24,014 nt of DNA from Tritrichomonas foetus (taxonomy: Eukaryota > Parabasalia > Tritrichomonadida > Tritrichomonadidae). This document shows positions 9,977 to 20,786 of the stretch, piece after piece; the stretch's first letter is position 1, and the number at the start of each line of letters is the position of its first letter. Under the pieces are notes generated by a model, which did no database searches, was not told where the DNA came from, and worked only from the letters and a program-made list of their open reading frames with translations. The stretch is from contig MLAK01001172.1 in assembly GCA_001839685.1 (NCBI GenBank), forward strand, positions 4,145-28,158. The letters are read 5' to 3'. The position numbers and the translations under genes are program-made.

Positions 9977-11298
9977 TTTATTAATAAATTGTGTGCATAT
10001 TTAAAATCATTATTTTTTATTTATGTTTTTTCTATTCAAGGCTCTCACAGTGAAAGGGAAAGCTTGGTGATTGAGATGTTTATTGGTATAATTGGCCATA
10101 TTTTTCAATCCAATTTTGAACATGAAAGTTCTCTCATTATGAAGCCCAGATATTTTCATTAGGTGTATCTAAAAAAGCATTTATTTCTCAATCGATCAAT
10201 GATTAACGATGAAATAATTATTTATTTTCCGGAAATGAAGGTAATGCTCCACTCTCAATTTGTAAAGACTTTCATTGACTTTTTTGAACATGATTTTGTC
10301 ATGATTTATGGATTCACAAAAGCTCATTCTTTAATGATAAAAGGATATGATTGACTAATTCATTATCTTCTCTTTCATCAGTCATTCTTCTAAGTTTTTT
10401 TCTTATCTTTTGATTTCCAGCGATGCTTGCCTTTTGATTGAAGAACAATGATATTCAATGAAAAGAAAATTGAAAGATCAGCCTACACATCTTTACAAAA
10501 AATGAATTACTACATTTCTTAAATGAAATATAATAAAGAAAAACGTACTTTTATTTAAATGAGTTTCGAAAACTCAAAGCATGGTAGTAAGCTTTTGTCA
10601 CTACTAGGCAATATTTCCTTGAGTTTCCTCATTGGATCACTTGATATATATTTTTCACAAAATTGAGTTAAAGGGATAAATAATGTTAAAACACATTCTA
10701 TACCATATGATAAATAAAAGAGAAATGTTTCTCAAGTTTTCGAGAAAAAAATTACACTCGGTAGAGAAAAATCCTCAAAAATCCTCAAAAATTTCTAATT
10801 TTTTTGGCACAAAACAACAAAGAATGTGATAATTTTTCAATAGCATATCGATGATACAGTTTTAATCGCATTTTTATGTTTAATCAAGAATGTCTATCTG
10901 TTTAAGTGATAATATTCAACAGTTTTTGGAATTTTTTCTACTTTTTCAATCTGTACTTTCTAAACTATATTCTTAAATTTTCAATTGGTATTAATTTCAT
11001 TGAATATTTTGGATAGTTAAAAATTTCATTGAAAAATCTGTACGCAATGGGGTGGAGGTGGATTGTGGTGCAAATCCAAAATTTCCTTTATTTTATTCAA
11101 TTTCGAAAAAATATTTAAATATTCTTTGAAAAAACTTAACGTGTATTGAAAATTTTACTTTGAGCATTGATATGCATTAAAGTTACAATGCCTATTGAAT
11201 CTTACTTTTCAAAAAATTGAAAAAATGATCAGTTTTTCAATGGTGCTTCTTGAACATATTTATAATTCTGAGAATAGTGCGTTTTCACAATTATCAAT
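9977..11298. other. spacer between kinases B and C
   Basis: About 1.3 kb of AT-rich DNA. A 51-codon ATG frame at 10199-10354 (MINDEIIIYFPEMK at its start) is too short and too lacking in features to call a gene. A short duplication of ATCCTCAAAA lies near 10770-10790. Nothing else supportable. Confidence 0.45.
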
Positions 11299-11304
11299 TC
11301 ATTT
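11299..11304 (+). promoter_or_regulatory. initiator TCATTT of kinase C
   Basis: TCATTT, an exact TCAYTW match, ends two bases before the ATG at 11307. Position and sequence fit the trichomonad initiator, which marks the transcription start close to the start codon. Confidence 0.65.
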
Positions 11305-11306
11305 CC

Positions 11307-12386
11307 ATGACAAACCCGATGTTTCCCAAACTTGAAAATACAACTATCCATGACTATATTTTCAATGAATGTATTGGTCATGGAGGTTTTGCAGCAGTTT
11401 ATACAGTGATGTCTATCCGATTTGGCACTCAATTTGTTGCTAAAGTTATATTACCAACAAATTCTAATACTTCTAGCGCCTGGGAGTCATTTGACAGCGA
11501 AGTCAATGCACTCACGAAACTTGATTTTCCTTACATAATCAGATTGTATGACCATTTTAGTGAAAATGGTCTTTTCTTTTTGATTCTAGAATATTGCAGC
11601 CAAGGAAGTTTATATGATGAGGTCATGAAAAGAGGACCACTTACTGGTCTAAGGTTACTTGTTGTTGCACAACAGGTGATCAGTGCTGTCGATTATTCAC
11701 ATAAAAATAATGTTGCACATAGAGATATCAAACCACAGAATATTCTATTTGATGACTTTGGACGAGTCAAACTTGCTGATTTTGGAATATCAGTGTGCAT
11801 GAGCCCATCAGAATTAATCATCAGTTCAAAATGTTCTCCTTCTTTTGCAGCACCTGAAGTTATTCGAAAAGATGTTCATAATGTTTTCAGCGCTGATATA
11901 TGGAGTCTTGGCGTGACTTTATATTTTGCAGCAACTGGATGCGTTCCATTCAAATTCAGGAATGTTTCACAAATGCTTTCAGACATGAAAAATGTTAATT
12001 TACATTTGACACAAGATATGGTACCCCCTGCTATTTTCTATTTAATTAAGAAAATGGTTGTTTTCGATCCTATTAAAAGAGCTACAATTGATGAATGTGA
12101 GCAGATAATCGCAGCTTCACATCCAGATAAAATAATGAAAGCTGTTTCATCTTTAAACAGATTCCCATCATTGAAAAAATATGATCAAGATGAAATTCAC
12201 TTCTATAGTCATATCATCAACACCCAAAATAATGTAAAAATTTCGAATCAACACTCTGATTCTTTGGCAGATGTTAGCAAGCCAAGATTCTTATCTTTTA
12301 AAAATATATCTTCCTCTATATTGAAGAAGAGAAGATCAAATGAAATGCGAAGAGTAAGTATATCTTTGAAACAACCTGAGAAATAA
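11307..12386 (+). CDS. Ser/Thr protein kinase, paralog C
   Basis: Protein of 359 residues starting MTNPMFPKLE, chosen because the ATG directly follows the initiator and the upstream extension opens on TTG. Motifs: GHGGFAAVY (24-32), Lys46, Glu65, HRD 138-140, DFG 158-160, CSPSFAAPE. The activation segment differs most from its relatives (MSPSELIISSK before CSPSF). The tail contains IHFYSHI and ends with FLSFKNISSSILKKRRSNE followed by MRR. Codons are noticeably more A/T-ending than in paralog D. The stop TAA is followed by A, giving the UAAA polyadenylation signal that overlaps stop codons in trichomonads. Function beyond protein phosphorylation is not determinable. Confidence 0.94.
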   Translation: MTNPMFPKLENTTIHDYIFNECIGHGGFAAVYTVMSIRFGTQFVAKVILPTNSNTSSAWESFDSEVNALTKLDFPYIIRLYDHFSENGLFFLILEYCSQGSLYDEVMKRGPLTGLRLLVVAQQVISAVDYSHKNNVAHRDIKPQNILFDDFGRVKLADFGISVCMSPSELIISSKCSPSFAAPEVIRKDVHNVFSADIWSLGVTLYFAATGCVPFKFRNVSQMLSDMKNVNLHLTQDMVPPAIFYLIKKMVVFDPIKRATIDECEQIIAASHPDKIMKAVSSLNRFPSLKKYDQDEIHFYSHIINTQNNVKISNQHSDSLADVSKPRFLSFKNISSSILKKRRSNEMRRVSISLKQPEK

Positions 12387-14006
12387 AGCAATCAATAGTA
12401 ATGCTTTGGAGATATATCATTGATAAGTGGAGTTTGTTTTAAAAAAATATTATTTTGGTTTTGATTAGCTTTCATTCTACTTGAATAATGTTATTTTAAA
12501 ATTTTAATTCATTCACTTTCTTTTTCCATTCATTTTTTCTTTTTCAGAATTGAGAAATAGAAAAATTCAACAAAAATTGTGTTTGCAAGAATGATCTTCC
12601 ACCTATTTAACTTTTGTAAGTTTAAGCATAAAAAAGTGAATGACATTTATTTGGAAACACTTTTGAAAGATTCTAAAAATAGATCAACAAGATATTTAAA
12701 TAATAATAAAAAATATGGATTTAATTTTTGTATTTTTTCATTTTCTATTTTTAATTATGATTTATTAAATTGACATTATTAATGTCACATTAGAAAGAAA
12801 GAATAATAATATTTGAAAAATGATGGGGATATTGGCCAAATAATTATTACCATATGGTAATAAAATTGAATCGATATTTGGTGTATATTGGATTATGGCA
12901 TTAAGAAAATTCAATAGAATCATCACTTTTGCCAAATCATTAATAATCGTGCTTTATCCTGATTTTTCGAAAAAATTTTTCTATATTTTCGGATGGAAAT
13001 TACCATATTTACATTATTTTAATCAATGAAAGTGAATGATTAAAAAAAACATTCAAGGTCAGGATTAAAATTGGCAAAATGGTATTTCACTTTTTCAAAT
13101 CACCGATCAAATAACTCAGAATCATTCGATTTGCTTTTTTGATAATATCTGGAAATACTGTTAAGGAATATAGATGCCAATCTAAGAATTATTATCATTT
13201 ATTAAGATGATTCTTATTCTCGATTGGACAAATTCAATCATCAAAAGTGGGAGATTATGTCACGTTTTCTTGCTTTCCCTTTTCTTTTTCGAAATTTGAG
13301 AATTGATAGTGTTATGTATCTTTTATATACATCTTAGCAAGATAGGTGATTGGTCGAATTCAGAATGAAAATGACGAACCACCAATCTTTTTGGCTTTTC
13401 AGATTCTTTTTGTTGACTAACTTCTCAGTTAAAATGGAGATCATTAAAAGCACAACAAGTGAAGAATCACTCCAATATTGGATTTTTGTATTTTGGATAC
13501 ACAAAATTCTTGATATTTCAAAACTTATTTAATTAATATTATTCTTTATAAGATATGTAATATCTATGATAACAAATACAGTGAGTTTTCTAATTTTTTT
13601 TTTTAAAAAAATTGTCGGATCAAGCAAGTTGGCCAAAATTTTGTAAATAACTTTTGAACTTTTTCAATGCATACCATCATTTTTCCAAGATAAATTTTCA
13701 GAACCAATATTAACTCAAATTTAAATATTATTCTTACCATTAAGTCCCCATGATTATTAGCATGGAATCATATTTCTTTTCAAATTTGGCGTAAAGTACG
13801 TTAAGGACAAGCTATGAAAATTCTACATTCTCAATTATTGAGTATTACTATTCAATTATTTTATTTCATTTATGCCTGTTATAAAGAAATCGAAGTTATT
13901 CAGTTTCTTCTGAAAATAATGAATTAGTCTTATTCAATTCATTTCTAAACATTTAAAAAATGAATTGAACTATGAATTTGTGTTAGATATTTTTTGAAAG
14001 TGTGAA
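12387..14006. other. spacer between kinases C and D
   Basis: About 1.6 kb of AT-rich DNA. Open frames of 60-64 codons at 12579-12773 and 13350-13532 are Phe/Asn/Ile/Lys-rich, lack recognisable motifs and look like chance. Nothing else supportable. Confidence 0.5.
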
Positions 14007-14012
14007 TCATTT
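14007..14012 (+). promoter_or_regulatory. initiator TCATTT of kinase D
   Basis: TCATTT matches TCAYTW and lies 5 bases before the ATG at 14018, the spacing typical of trichomonad initiators. Confidence 0.65.
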
Positions 14013-14017
14013 GAAAA

Positions 14018-15088
14018 ATGGAAAAAGACAATACTATCCACATCAAACAAGGAACAACAATTCGAGATTACGTATTTCACCAGTGTATTGGCAGTGGTGG
14101 CTTCGCTTCAGTCTATATCGTCACATCAGTCAGATTCGGCACCAAATTTGTCGCTAAAGTGATTCTTCCGAAAGCAGCGGACGTTTTATCAGCATGGGAT
14201 TCATTTGATAGCGAAGTGAATTCACTTGTCAAACTTGATCATCATCACATTATTCGACTATACGATCATTTCAGTGAAAGCGGTTATTTCTTCCTGATTT
14301 TGGAGTTCTGTAGTCATGGCTCACTTTTTGAAGAGGTTCGTGATTGCGGAGCACTCAAAGGATTGCGCCTTTTAAATGTGACGAAGCAATTAATCAGCGC
14401 GGTCTTTCAAGCACACATAAACAAAATTGCACATCGTGACATCAAACCACAGAATATTCTTTTCGACGACTTTGGACGAGTCAAGCTCGCAGATTTTGGA
14501 ATATCAATATGTTCAGATATCAACGACGTTGTTCAGAACTTTAAATGCTCACCTGCATTTGCACCACCAGAAGTCCTCAAGCGCGAGCCGCATGATATGT
14601 TCAAAGCTGATGTTTGGAGTCTTGGCGTAACGTTGTACTTTGCCGCCACTGGAAAGTTACCATTCAAATTTCGAACAGTGCCACAAGCTTTGCTGGAAAT
14701 GAGAAATATCGGACTCGCAATCACTCAGAATTTGGTTCCACCAATTATTTTCGAACTGATTAAAAAGATGGTTGTTTATGATCCAAACAATAGAATAACC
14801 ATTGAAGAGGCGCATGATATGATTATGACAGATTTCCAAGACAAAATCAACAAGGCAAATTCAGCTGTGAGCAAATTCCCACTCTTGAAATTAGGGCCAG
14901 CTTCACCAGGACCAGAAGATGTCATTCATTTCAATAGTGGCGTGAAAAATCCCAATTCATTCGAATCAGCAGCAATTATAAAACCAAATGTAATTGCACT
15001 AAAGCCATTAACCTTTGGAATTCGCGTTCGAACAAGACAATCGTGTGACCTTCGAAAATCAACTGTTTCATTTCCTGTGTTTACTTAA
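14018..15088 (+). CDS. Ser/Thr protein kinase, paralog D
   Basis: Protein of 356 residues starting MEKDNTIHIKQG. Motifs: GSGGFASVY (25-33), Lys47, Glu66 in SFDSEV, HRD 139-141, DFG 159-161, CSPAFAPPE. As in paralog B, Pro replaces Ala in the APE motif. The tail has VIHFNSGVK and then LKPLTFGIRVRTRQSCDLR, aligning with the FNSG and basic-x-Ser elements of B although much of the tail between them has diverged. Codon choice is richer in G/C-ending codons than in C, which might indicate higher expression or different age. The gene ends in tandem TAA TAA. Catalytic competence is well supported; pathway is unknown. Confidence 0.94.
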   Translation: MEKDNTIHIKQGTTIRDYVFHQCIGSGGFASVYIVTSVRFGTKFVAKVILPKAADVLSAWDSFDSEVNSLVKLDHHHIIRLYDHFSESGYFFLILEFCSHGSLFEEVRDCGALKGLRLLNVTKQLISAVFQAHINKIAHRDIKPQNILFDDFGRVKLADFGISICSDINDVVQNFKCSPAFAPPEVLKREPHDMFKADVWSLGVTLYFAATGKLPFKFRTVPQALLEMRNIGLAITQNLVPPIIFELIKKMVVYDPNNRITIEEAHDMIMTDFQDKINKANSAVSKFPLLKLGPASPGPEDVIHFNSGVKNPNSFESAAIIKPNVIALKPLTFGIRVRTRQSCDLRKSTVSFPVFT

Positions 15089-16083
15089 TAACTATCATTA
15101 TCATAATTGTGTTTATGTTTATGTTGTTTTGCCAAATGTTTACAATTTATATTATCAAAATGAATAAAAAAAATATAATTGAATTCTATTTGTGTATATT
15201 TCTCTTTTTTAAGTCTTTTTCACAAATAAATAATTAAGGTTTCAGATTTGATCATCGTGTTGTGAAATATAAAAATGATTTTTTATCCTAAAATGACTAT
15301 TCCACCATGAAACATTTAATCTATAACATACATTTTATTAGTAACATACTAGTTTACTGCATTTTGTTTAAAATGTTAGAAATATTCATCTTTAATAATC
15401 ATATATGATTAATGTTTACTTTTGTATGGTTCCGTTTATTTAGTTGTTCTTATGACACATAATATAACAAAACTTAATATAATTGTTAAGCAATTCTTGG
15501 TAGAGATGGTTGATATTACTTCACAACGGTTGTATTCAAAAGTTTCAACCTCTTTTGGATTCTTGTTTTCCTCTTGTAAACTGGGAACATAATTAATATA
15601 TTATATTGATGATACATGAATAAATTTTGATTTTTGGAAGGGTGTCATTACAGAGATATTCATGATGATTTGAGAAATCAAATAGAAATTATTTTCAATA
15701 ATTGAAAGAAAAATTCATTATCAAAAAATAGGGGATAATGACTTACATTGAAAAAAAGTGAATTTCTTTGCAACTAAACTTGAATGCTTCTCAAATGTCT
15801 GAAATGAATAAAATAATGTAATGTATTTCTATATTTTTATTGAAAAATTTCCTTTCTCAAAGTGTTTTCTATCAAACTATACAAAATAGATTGAAACATA
15901 TTGAAATTTGAAATAAATTATCATTTTTGATGTATGAACTTTCCAGCTTTTTTATGTGGTTTCTTTCAAAAATTAAATTAAATTGAATATCAATCAAAAA
16001 GTGATTTTTTCAGTAGTATTGAAAATTCGGTTGAGTAACTTGGAAAAGTCCTTTCATCAATCAACAAACAAAGTTACCGTTTA
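15089..16083. other. AT-rich spacer after kinase D
   Basis: About 1 kb with no sustained reading frame. Several AATAAA-like and TAAA sequences directly after kinase D could serve 3'-end formation, but none stands out. Confidence 0.5.
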
Positions 16084-16236
16084 CAATTTCTTTTCTATGG
16101 AGGAAAAACACTGACTTGTGACGAGCAATATTCGATTTGCTCAACGAGCCTTAATGAGGCTCTTCATTCGGATGTTGTTGAATCGGAAATCAATGCGACT
16201 CGATCAATAACAGAAGGCTATTCACATTATTACTAG
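16084..16236 (+). pseudogene. short coding-like fragment, unrecognised
   Basis: A 50-codon open stretch without its own ATG start reads QFLFYGGKTLTCDEQYSICS, then STSLNEALHSDVVESEINAT, and ends at TAG. Its composition and local GC are gene-like. It appears to be a piece of a lost gene; no family is recognised. Confidence 0.3.
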
Positions 16237-16278
16237 AAGCTTATATAGTTGATGTTCTCCGATATGTATAGTCTCTGA

Positions 16279-16843
16279 TTACGGATAATCTTCAAAATAA
16301 ATTATTAAATGATTATATCTAATATGTTGACATTTTTCTTTTTTCGGTTCATTTAAATTTTTTTTATCGTTTAAGCATTTGTGCTTGACGACACGCCATA
16401 AAGTTGGTTTCTTGGCCTCAAAAATAGTTTTTCCAAAGTTGTGATTCAGAGGATTGGCGTGGTGATTCAAATATCCCAATTCACATGACTGAATTCCAAT
16501 TATTCAGGATCAACAAAATTCCCAGGATTTGATTCTAATTATTCACATGGAGATCAACCAGCGAGCTGTCCTAAGTTGATGATCAAAGTGTCAGAAAGTA
16601 GATCAGATATCAGTCATCTGGAAGATTTGACATTAAACCTGATAACTCCAACAAATTTATGAGTGAGCCTTCTTCATTAATATGTAAAATATTCTTCAAT
16701 AAGGGACAACATTCACCAACATCACAAAAAGAAATACCAATTTCGTTCAGTCTTGGAAAACCTGAAACTCGAAGATTGAGAATAAGCGCATTACCAAAAC
16801 TTTTTATATTAAATCGGATATTAGAAACTTCTGAGATTCTCAA
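16279..16843 (-). pseudogene. decayed gene fragments, possibly leucine-rich
   Basis: Two minus-strand open stretches without ATG starts lie close together. The upstream one (16610-16843) has Leu/Ile/Asn spacing such as NALILNLRVSGFPRLNEIGI and SLINLLELSGLMSNL, reminiscent of a leucine-rich repeat protein. The downstream one (16279-16479) is basic and reads KPTLWRVVKHKCLNDKK in part. The DNA between them is frameshifted. Leucine-rich proteins are abundant in trichomonads, but the assignment here rests on spacing alone. Confidence 0.3.
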
Positions 16844-17102
16844 GCTCTAGGAGAGTGTTTTATTAAAATTTCCTTCAGGATCTAAATAGTGACTTTTATT
16901 ATTTTGAACAATACAATGTCTTCATCAAAAGAGATTATATAATTAAATTGCTATTGTAAGTTTTCTATCCGAAGAAAGACAATATTGATGAACTTTTTTT
17001 TATATTATGAAAAAATGAAAGATCAAATCAAACAATGGAAAAGGAAAGACGAATTTATTAAAAAATAACAAACAAACAAACAAAAAATGAAACACAAAAA
17101 AA

Positions 17103-18320
17103 TCATGTCAATTCCGTTACCTCGCGAGTTCCACGTTTTAAAGCTGGCATTTTCATCTTCTGAGTCACGCGCAGCACAAGTGAGCAGTTTTTGACATGCC
17201 GGCGCATGTGAGGTGATCTAATCTGACGTCCGATGAGGGATTGCGTCTGTTGTTGCCTCGATAGTGATGATGTTGCACCACAGAAATCAACAGATGGAAT
17301 CGAATAAAGACGGTCGCCTGAATAGCTACCTTTTATGCAAATATCAGAAAACCAAGGGTGCTCATATGCCTGGGCAGCTTCTAGACGCATTTCTGGAACG
17401 GGATGCATCAAAGCTTGTACAAGATTCCGAAGATAGATGGAAAAAGTTTCAGGAATGTGATAACGAGCAGTAATAATTTCATAATATAACTTGCTTTCAT
17501 TATCAACATTCTCCCAGGGATAGCGGCCACGGACAAGAGTATAAATGGAGACTCCAAGACTCCAACAGTCAGACATCATTGGATTATAAGAATCCTTTGT
17601 CAATAATTCAGGAGCAGCATAATAAGGTGATCCGCATTTCGTATTAACAAACGAATATCTATCATAAATAAAAAGTGGAGATGAACCATTTATATTTGTG
17701 CTCGAATTGTTTCCACTATTTTCAATATTAATATTATCATTATTAATATTATTATTAATATTAATATTGTTAATGTTCTGTTTATAATTTGATGTACATG
17801 ACATGTTAGGTGAAAACTCACAGCAAAATCCGAAATCTGCGAGTTTAACGTGGAAGTTTCTGTCGATGAGAATATTGTCTAGCTTAATATCACGATGTGC
17901 AATTCCGAGTTCATGTATATATGCGACTGCTGCGATAATTTGCTTGACGAATATTTTTGCGTCTTTTTCTGATAATCCGCCGTTCTTCGAGATGAATCGA
18001 AACATGTCTCCATATACGCAGTACTCTAGGACAAGGTAAACGTAATCATCATCCGACAAAAGTTCGATAAATTTCAAAATATTTGGATGGTGGAGTTTCG
18101 AGAAAATAGTGATTTCCCTTTCGAAAGCTAGAAGTCGTTTTGGATTGTCAGCGAGATAAGACCTTTGGATAACCTTCACGGCGTACTGTTGGGCGTCTAA
18201 TCGATTTGTTGCGAGGAGAATTATTGACGAAGCTCCTCGTCCAATTATGCGTTCGAATAAATAAGGTCCGATACTGCGAGGTGGTCCTTTCGAAGACGAA
18301 GAAGCATCTTCGTAAATCAT
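17103..18320 (-). CDS. CAMKL/AMPK-like Ser/Thr kinase E with Asn-rich activation-segment insertion
   Basis: Protein of 405 residues from the ATG giving MIYEDASSSS; a longer ATG start 13 codons upstream is possible but lengthens the N-terminus with SKNFCSLPF of no domain value. Motifs: GRGASSIIL (27-35), Lys49 in YAVKV, Glu69 in FEREI, HRDIKLDN (142-149), DFG 162-164, then TKCGSPYYAAPE ending at 238. HRDIKLDN plus GSPYYAAPE is typical of CAMKL/AMPK/MARK kinases. Between DFG and TKCGSP lies an insertion of about 50 residues (about 173-225) made largely of Asn and Ile. Kinase domain ends at HPWF near residue 325. The tail is basic with Ser/Gln-rich segments. It is not a member of the A-D group: helix C, activation segment and tail all differ. 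Confidence 0.93.
   Translation of the reverse strand: MIYEDASSSSKGPPRSIGPYLFERIIGRGASSIILLATNRLDAQQYAVKVIQRSYLADNPKRLLAFEREITIFSKLHHPNILKFIELLSDDDYVYLVLEYCVYGDMFRFISKNGGLSEKDAKIFVKQIIAAVAYIHELGIAHRDIKLDNILIDRNFHVKLADFGFCCEFSPNMSCTSNYKQNINNININNNINNDNINIENSGNNSSTNINGSSPLFIYDRYSFVNTKCGSPYYAAPELLTKDSYNPMMSDCWSLGVSIYTLVRGRYPWENVDNESKLYYEIITARYHIPETFSIYLRNLVQALMHPVPEMRLEAAQAYEHPWFSDICIKGSYSGDRLYSIPSVDFCGATSSLSRQQQTQSLIGRQIRSPHMRRHVKNCSLVLRVTQKMKMPALKRGTREVTELT
17690..17785 (-). repeat. ATT/AAT microsatellite inside kinase E
   Basis: An AT-rich trinucleotide-like tract (ATTAATATTATT-type units) encodes the Asn/Ile run NINNININNNINN in the kinase E activation segment. It keeps the frame open. Slippage at such tracts makes its length likely to vary between strains. 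Confidence 0.75.
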
Positions 18321-19895
18321 GAATGGTAAGGAACAAAAATTTTTTGAGAAAAATTTCATTCAAACAATTGTTAATTATCATCCAATTGATTTTTAATTTT
18401 CATACAAAAAGACAGAGTGAAATTAAAAGTATGGAATTTATAATATAATTCAAACTTTTTAAATAATTTAAACATTTTTTAATGTGTGCCCATTAACAAT
18501 TATTTCTAAATTCAACTTGTCGAATTTGAATAAAATATGAGTTTTTCCTTTTTTTGTTTTTCAGAAAAATAACACAATTTGAGACAGTTGTGCTAAAAAG
18601 GGGATGAATTGAGAAAGCATTTCACTGATTTAAATCAATTATATTGAAATTGTTTGAATAGAATCAGCCAAATTTGTGTATATAAACAGCATTTTTGTGA
18701 AAGTCGATATCAAATTCTTTTTGAATACATCTATCTCGTTATCAATCATTGAAGAAATTTAATTCACTATTTTTCAAGCAATGTTTGCGTATATAATAAC
18801 GTTAGAGCTCATTACCTAGAAAAATTATTCATTTCAATTTTTTACAACACTTCTCAATTTCTCATAAGATGACCGATATTAACTTTTTAAATATTTCTGT
18901 TCGTTATCAAATTCCAAAATGAACGTTTTTTTTTTATTTTGAGAGTTGATTCCTAAATCTATTCAATGGATAACGATCAAAGCTTTCATAAGTCTATGAA
19001 AAATTATATCTGTATTTATATATAAATAAGATGTATTAGAAACAATCATTATTATAAATGTTTACTTTATTAAATAAAGCTTATTATGAAGAAATTTGTT
19101 GTCCTCTAAACTGTTCAAAAAAAAGTATTTTGGGCTTTACATTATTTTGCTTCAATTTCAATTGACTGCTTCAGGCAAAAAGCTTCTATTTAAATGAAAA
19201 AAATCCTCCCACTTCTGGGAATGTTGCCTTGCATTTCAAGGCATTATTTTATGTCTTAGGATTGAACAACTCTGTTTAAGACAGAAAGAACTACCAAAAA
19301 TTTGATATTTTCCTAAGAAACGCTTTGATCGTTTTTTTCGCCATGATCACAAATTCCATCTTATGATCATATATATATAGACAATCTATATACATAGTCA
19401 ATGGTGTTCCTTCGAATTGACTAAGTTGCTTTATCGGATCAATAATTATTGCTATTCGCCCAACTTTTTAATTTTTTGTGGAAAAAATTCTATTTTTAAC
19501 AAAGAAACTTCACAACTTTCATCAAATGATCGATTTTATTCATAATCAAATAATTTTGGTTCATTTAATTTTTTTAAATTTTTTTTTCCGTCTAGTAAAT
19601 ACAACAAATTCTCCATTTTAGTTTCCCCATAGTTTTCTTCTTCAACATCTAAATATATAAATTAATTCGAAAGTTGCAATTTTTTTCAGAATAATCTTCG
19701 ATTTTTCACATGAAATTCTTAATTCATTTTCAAAAAACGCCTTTTGATATCGCGGTATCAAGCATATATTTTACCATCATTGCGATTCTGCACATAAATA
19801 AGTTTTCCGAGTAAATCATGATTCATATGGATTCATGCATAAATTTTAATTATCCAATCTAATAGAAAAATGCAAAGTTTTGACAATTTGAAACA
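18321..19895. other. AT-rich spacer upstream of kinase E
   Basis: About 1.6 kb with no supportable gene on either strand. It should contain the kinase E promoter; ACCATTC directly before its ATG resembles but does not match the TCAYTW initiator. Confidence 0.5.
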
Positions 19896-19956
19896 ATCTA
19901 CTTAACAAAATATGATATCTTCATATTAAAAATATCTACTTAACAAAATATGATAT
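19896..19956. repeat. pair of 23-bp direct repeats
   Basis: The 23-base sequence starting ATCTACTTAACAAAATATGA occurs at 19896-19918 and again, identical, at 19934-19956, separated by 15 bases. The pair ends about 85 bases before the left end of the long inverted-repeat element. It may be a local duplication. Confidence 0.8.
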
Positions 19957-20039
19957 TAAGGGAATAGAAGCAGTCAATTTTTATAGTTTATTTATCTCAG
20001 TTACTGCTCGAATCTAGAGAAAAATGAGTGATTTCGTCA

Positions 20040-20614
20040 CTTAAGGGGGTTGTCTAACCGCCAAAAAAAAGTGCGCATAAATACTTTATTATCAAAATAA
20101 CGGAGAAGACCTCTGCGCTGATCTTTTGTAGAATAACTCACTACGAACCAAGCTTTTATATACTTATTTACCGAGTCGATCCAAATTTTACAGCTGAAAA
20201 TTAAATTTCGAAATTTCCTCAAATCGATATATCTTAATTTTCGGCTCTATTTCGTTTTATTATTTCAGACATTATTGATGATTGTATGGATGTCAAAACA
20301 TCTGACCCAATACTCAAGGAGTTATTTTTCGTATAAAATTTCGATTTTAAAAATAATCGCCACAACCATTTAAATTCAGTAAATGCCATGAAATAATCAC
20401 GTAAAAGATCCTATCAAATTAATGTGTATCAGAAAAAGTCAACATAAAAGAAATTTCAAAAATTCGATTAATTTATCTAATACAAATATTGTTTATTTCT
20501 AAATATTTATATGCGATCGTTCTGTTTTAGCTTCTTACTTTGTCCTTTTTCTTTGCCCCTTCCCTTCTTCTTTGAGCTTTTTTCCTTTCATTTTTAAAAT
20601 CTTCCAAGACTGAT
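20040..20614 (+). repeat. left arm of the long inverted repeat
   Basis: 575-base arm, reverse complement of 20787-21670 without the nested insertion. It preserves the uninterrupted insertion site of the nested element, around 20479-20495 (plus-strand sequence ATTGTTTATTTC). Confidence 0.85.
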
Positions 20615-20765
20615 ATACTCGAAGTGTTGTTTAATTATTTTACCCACTGCTATATAAGAAGATATCCAAATTTGGGAACTATTTGTCGGTGAAAGTTTGG
20701 CTGTACACTTCTATCATCCTTTTATTTCTTATTTTTAATATATATGACGATAGAATTAATTTGAC

Positions 20766-20784
20766 AGACAACCCCCTTAAGGGT
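20766..20784. repeat. third copy of the element terminus, internal
   Basis: AGACAACCCCCTTAAGGGT occurs here and again at the right end of the element (21654-21672), in the same orientation, so the right arm lies between two direct copies of the terminus. A matching intact copy is not present next to the left arm; only a degenerate resemblance (GAAGTGTTGTTTA) is seen at about 20621-20633. Confidence 0.75.
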
Positions 20785-20786
20785 AA

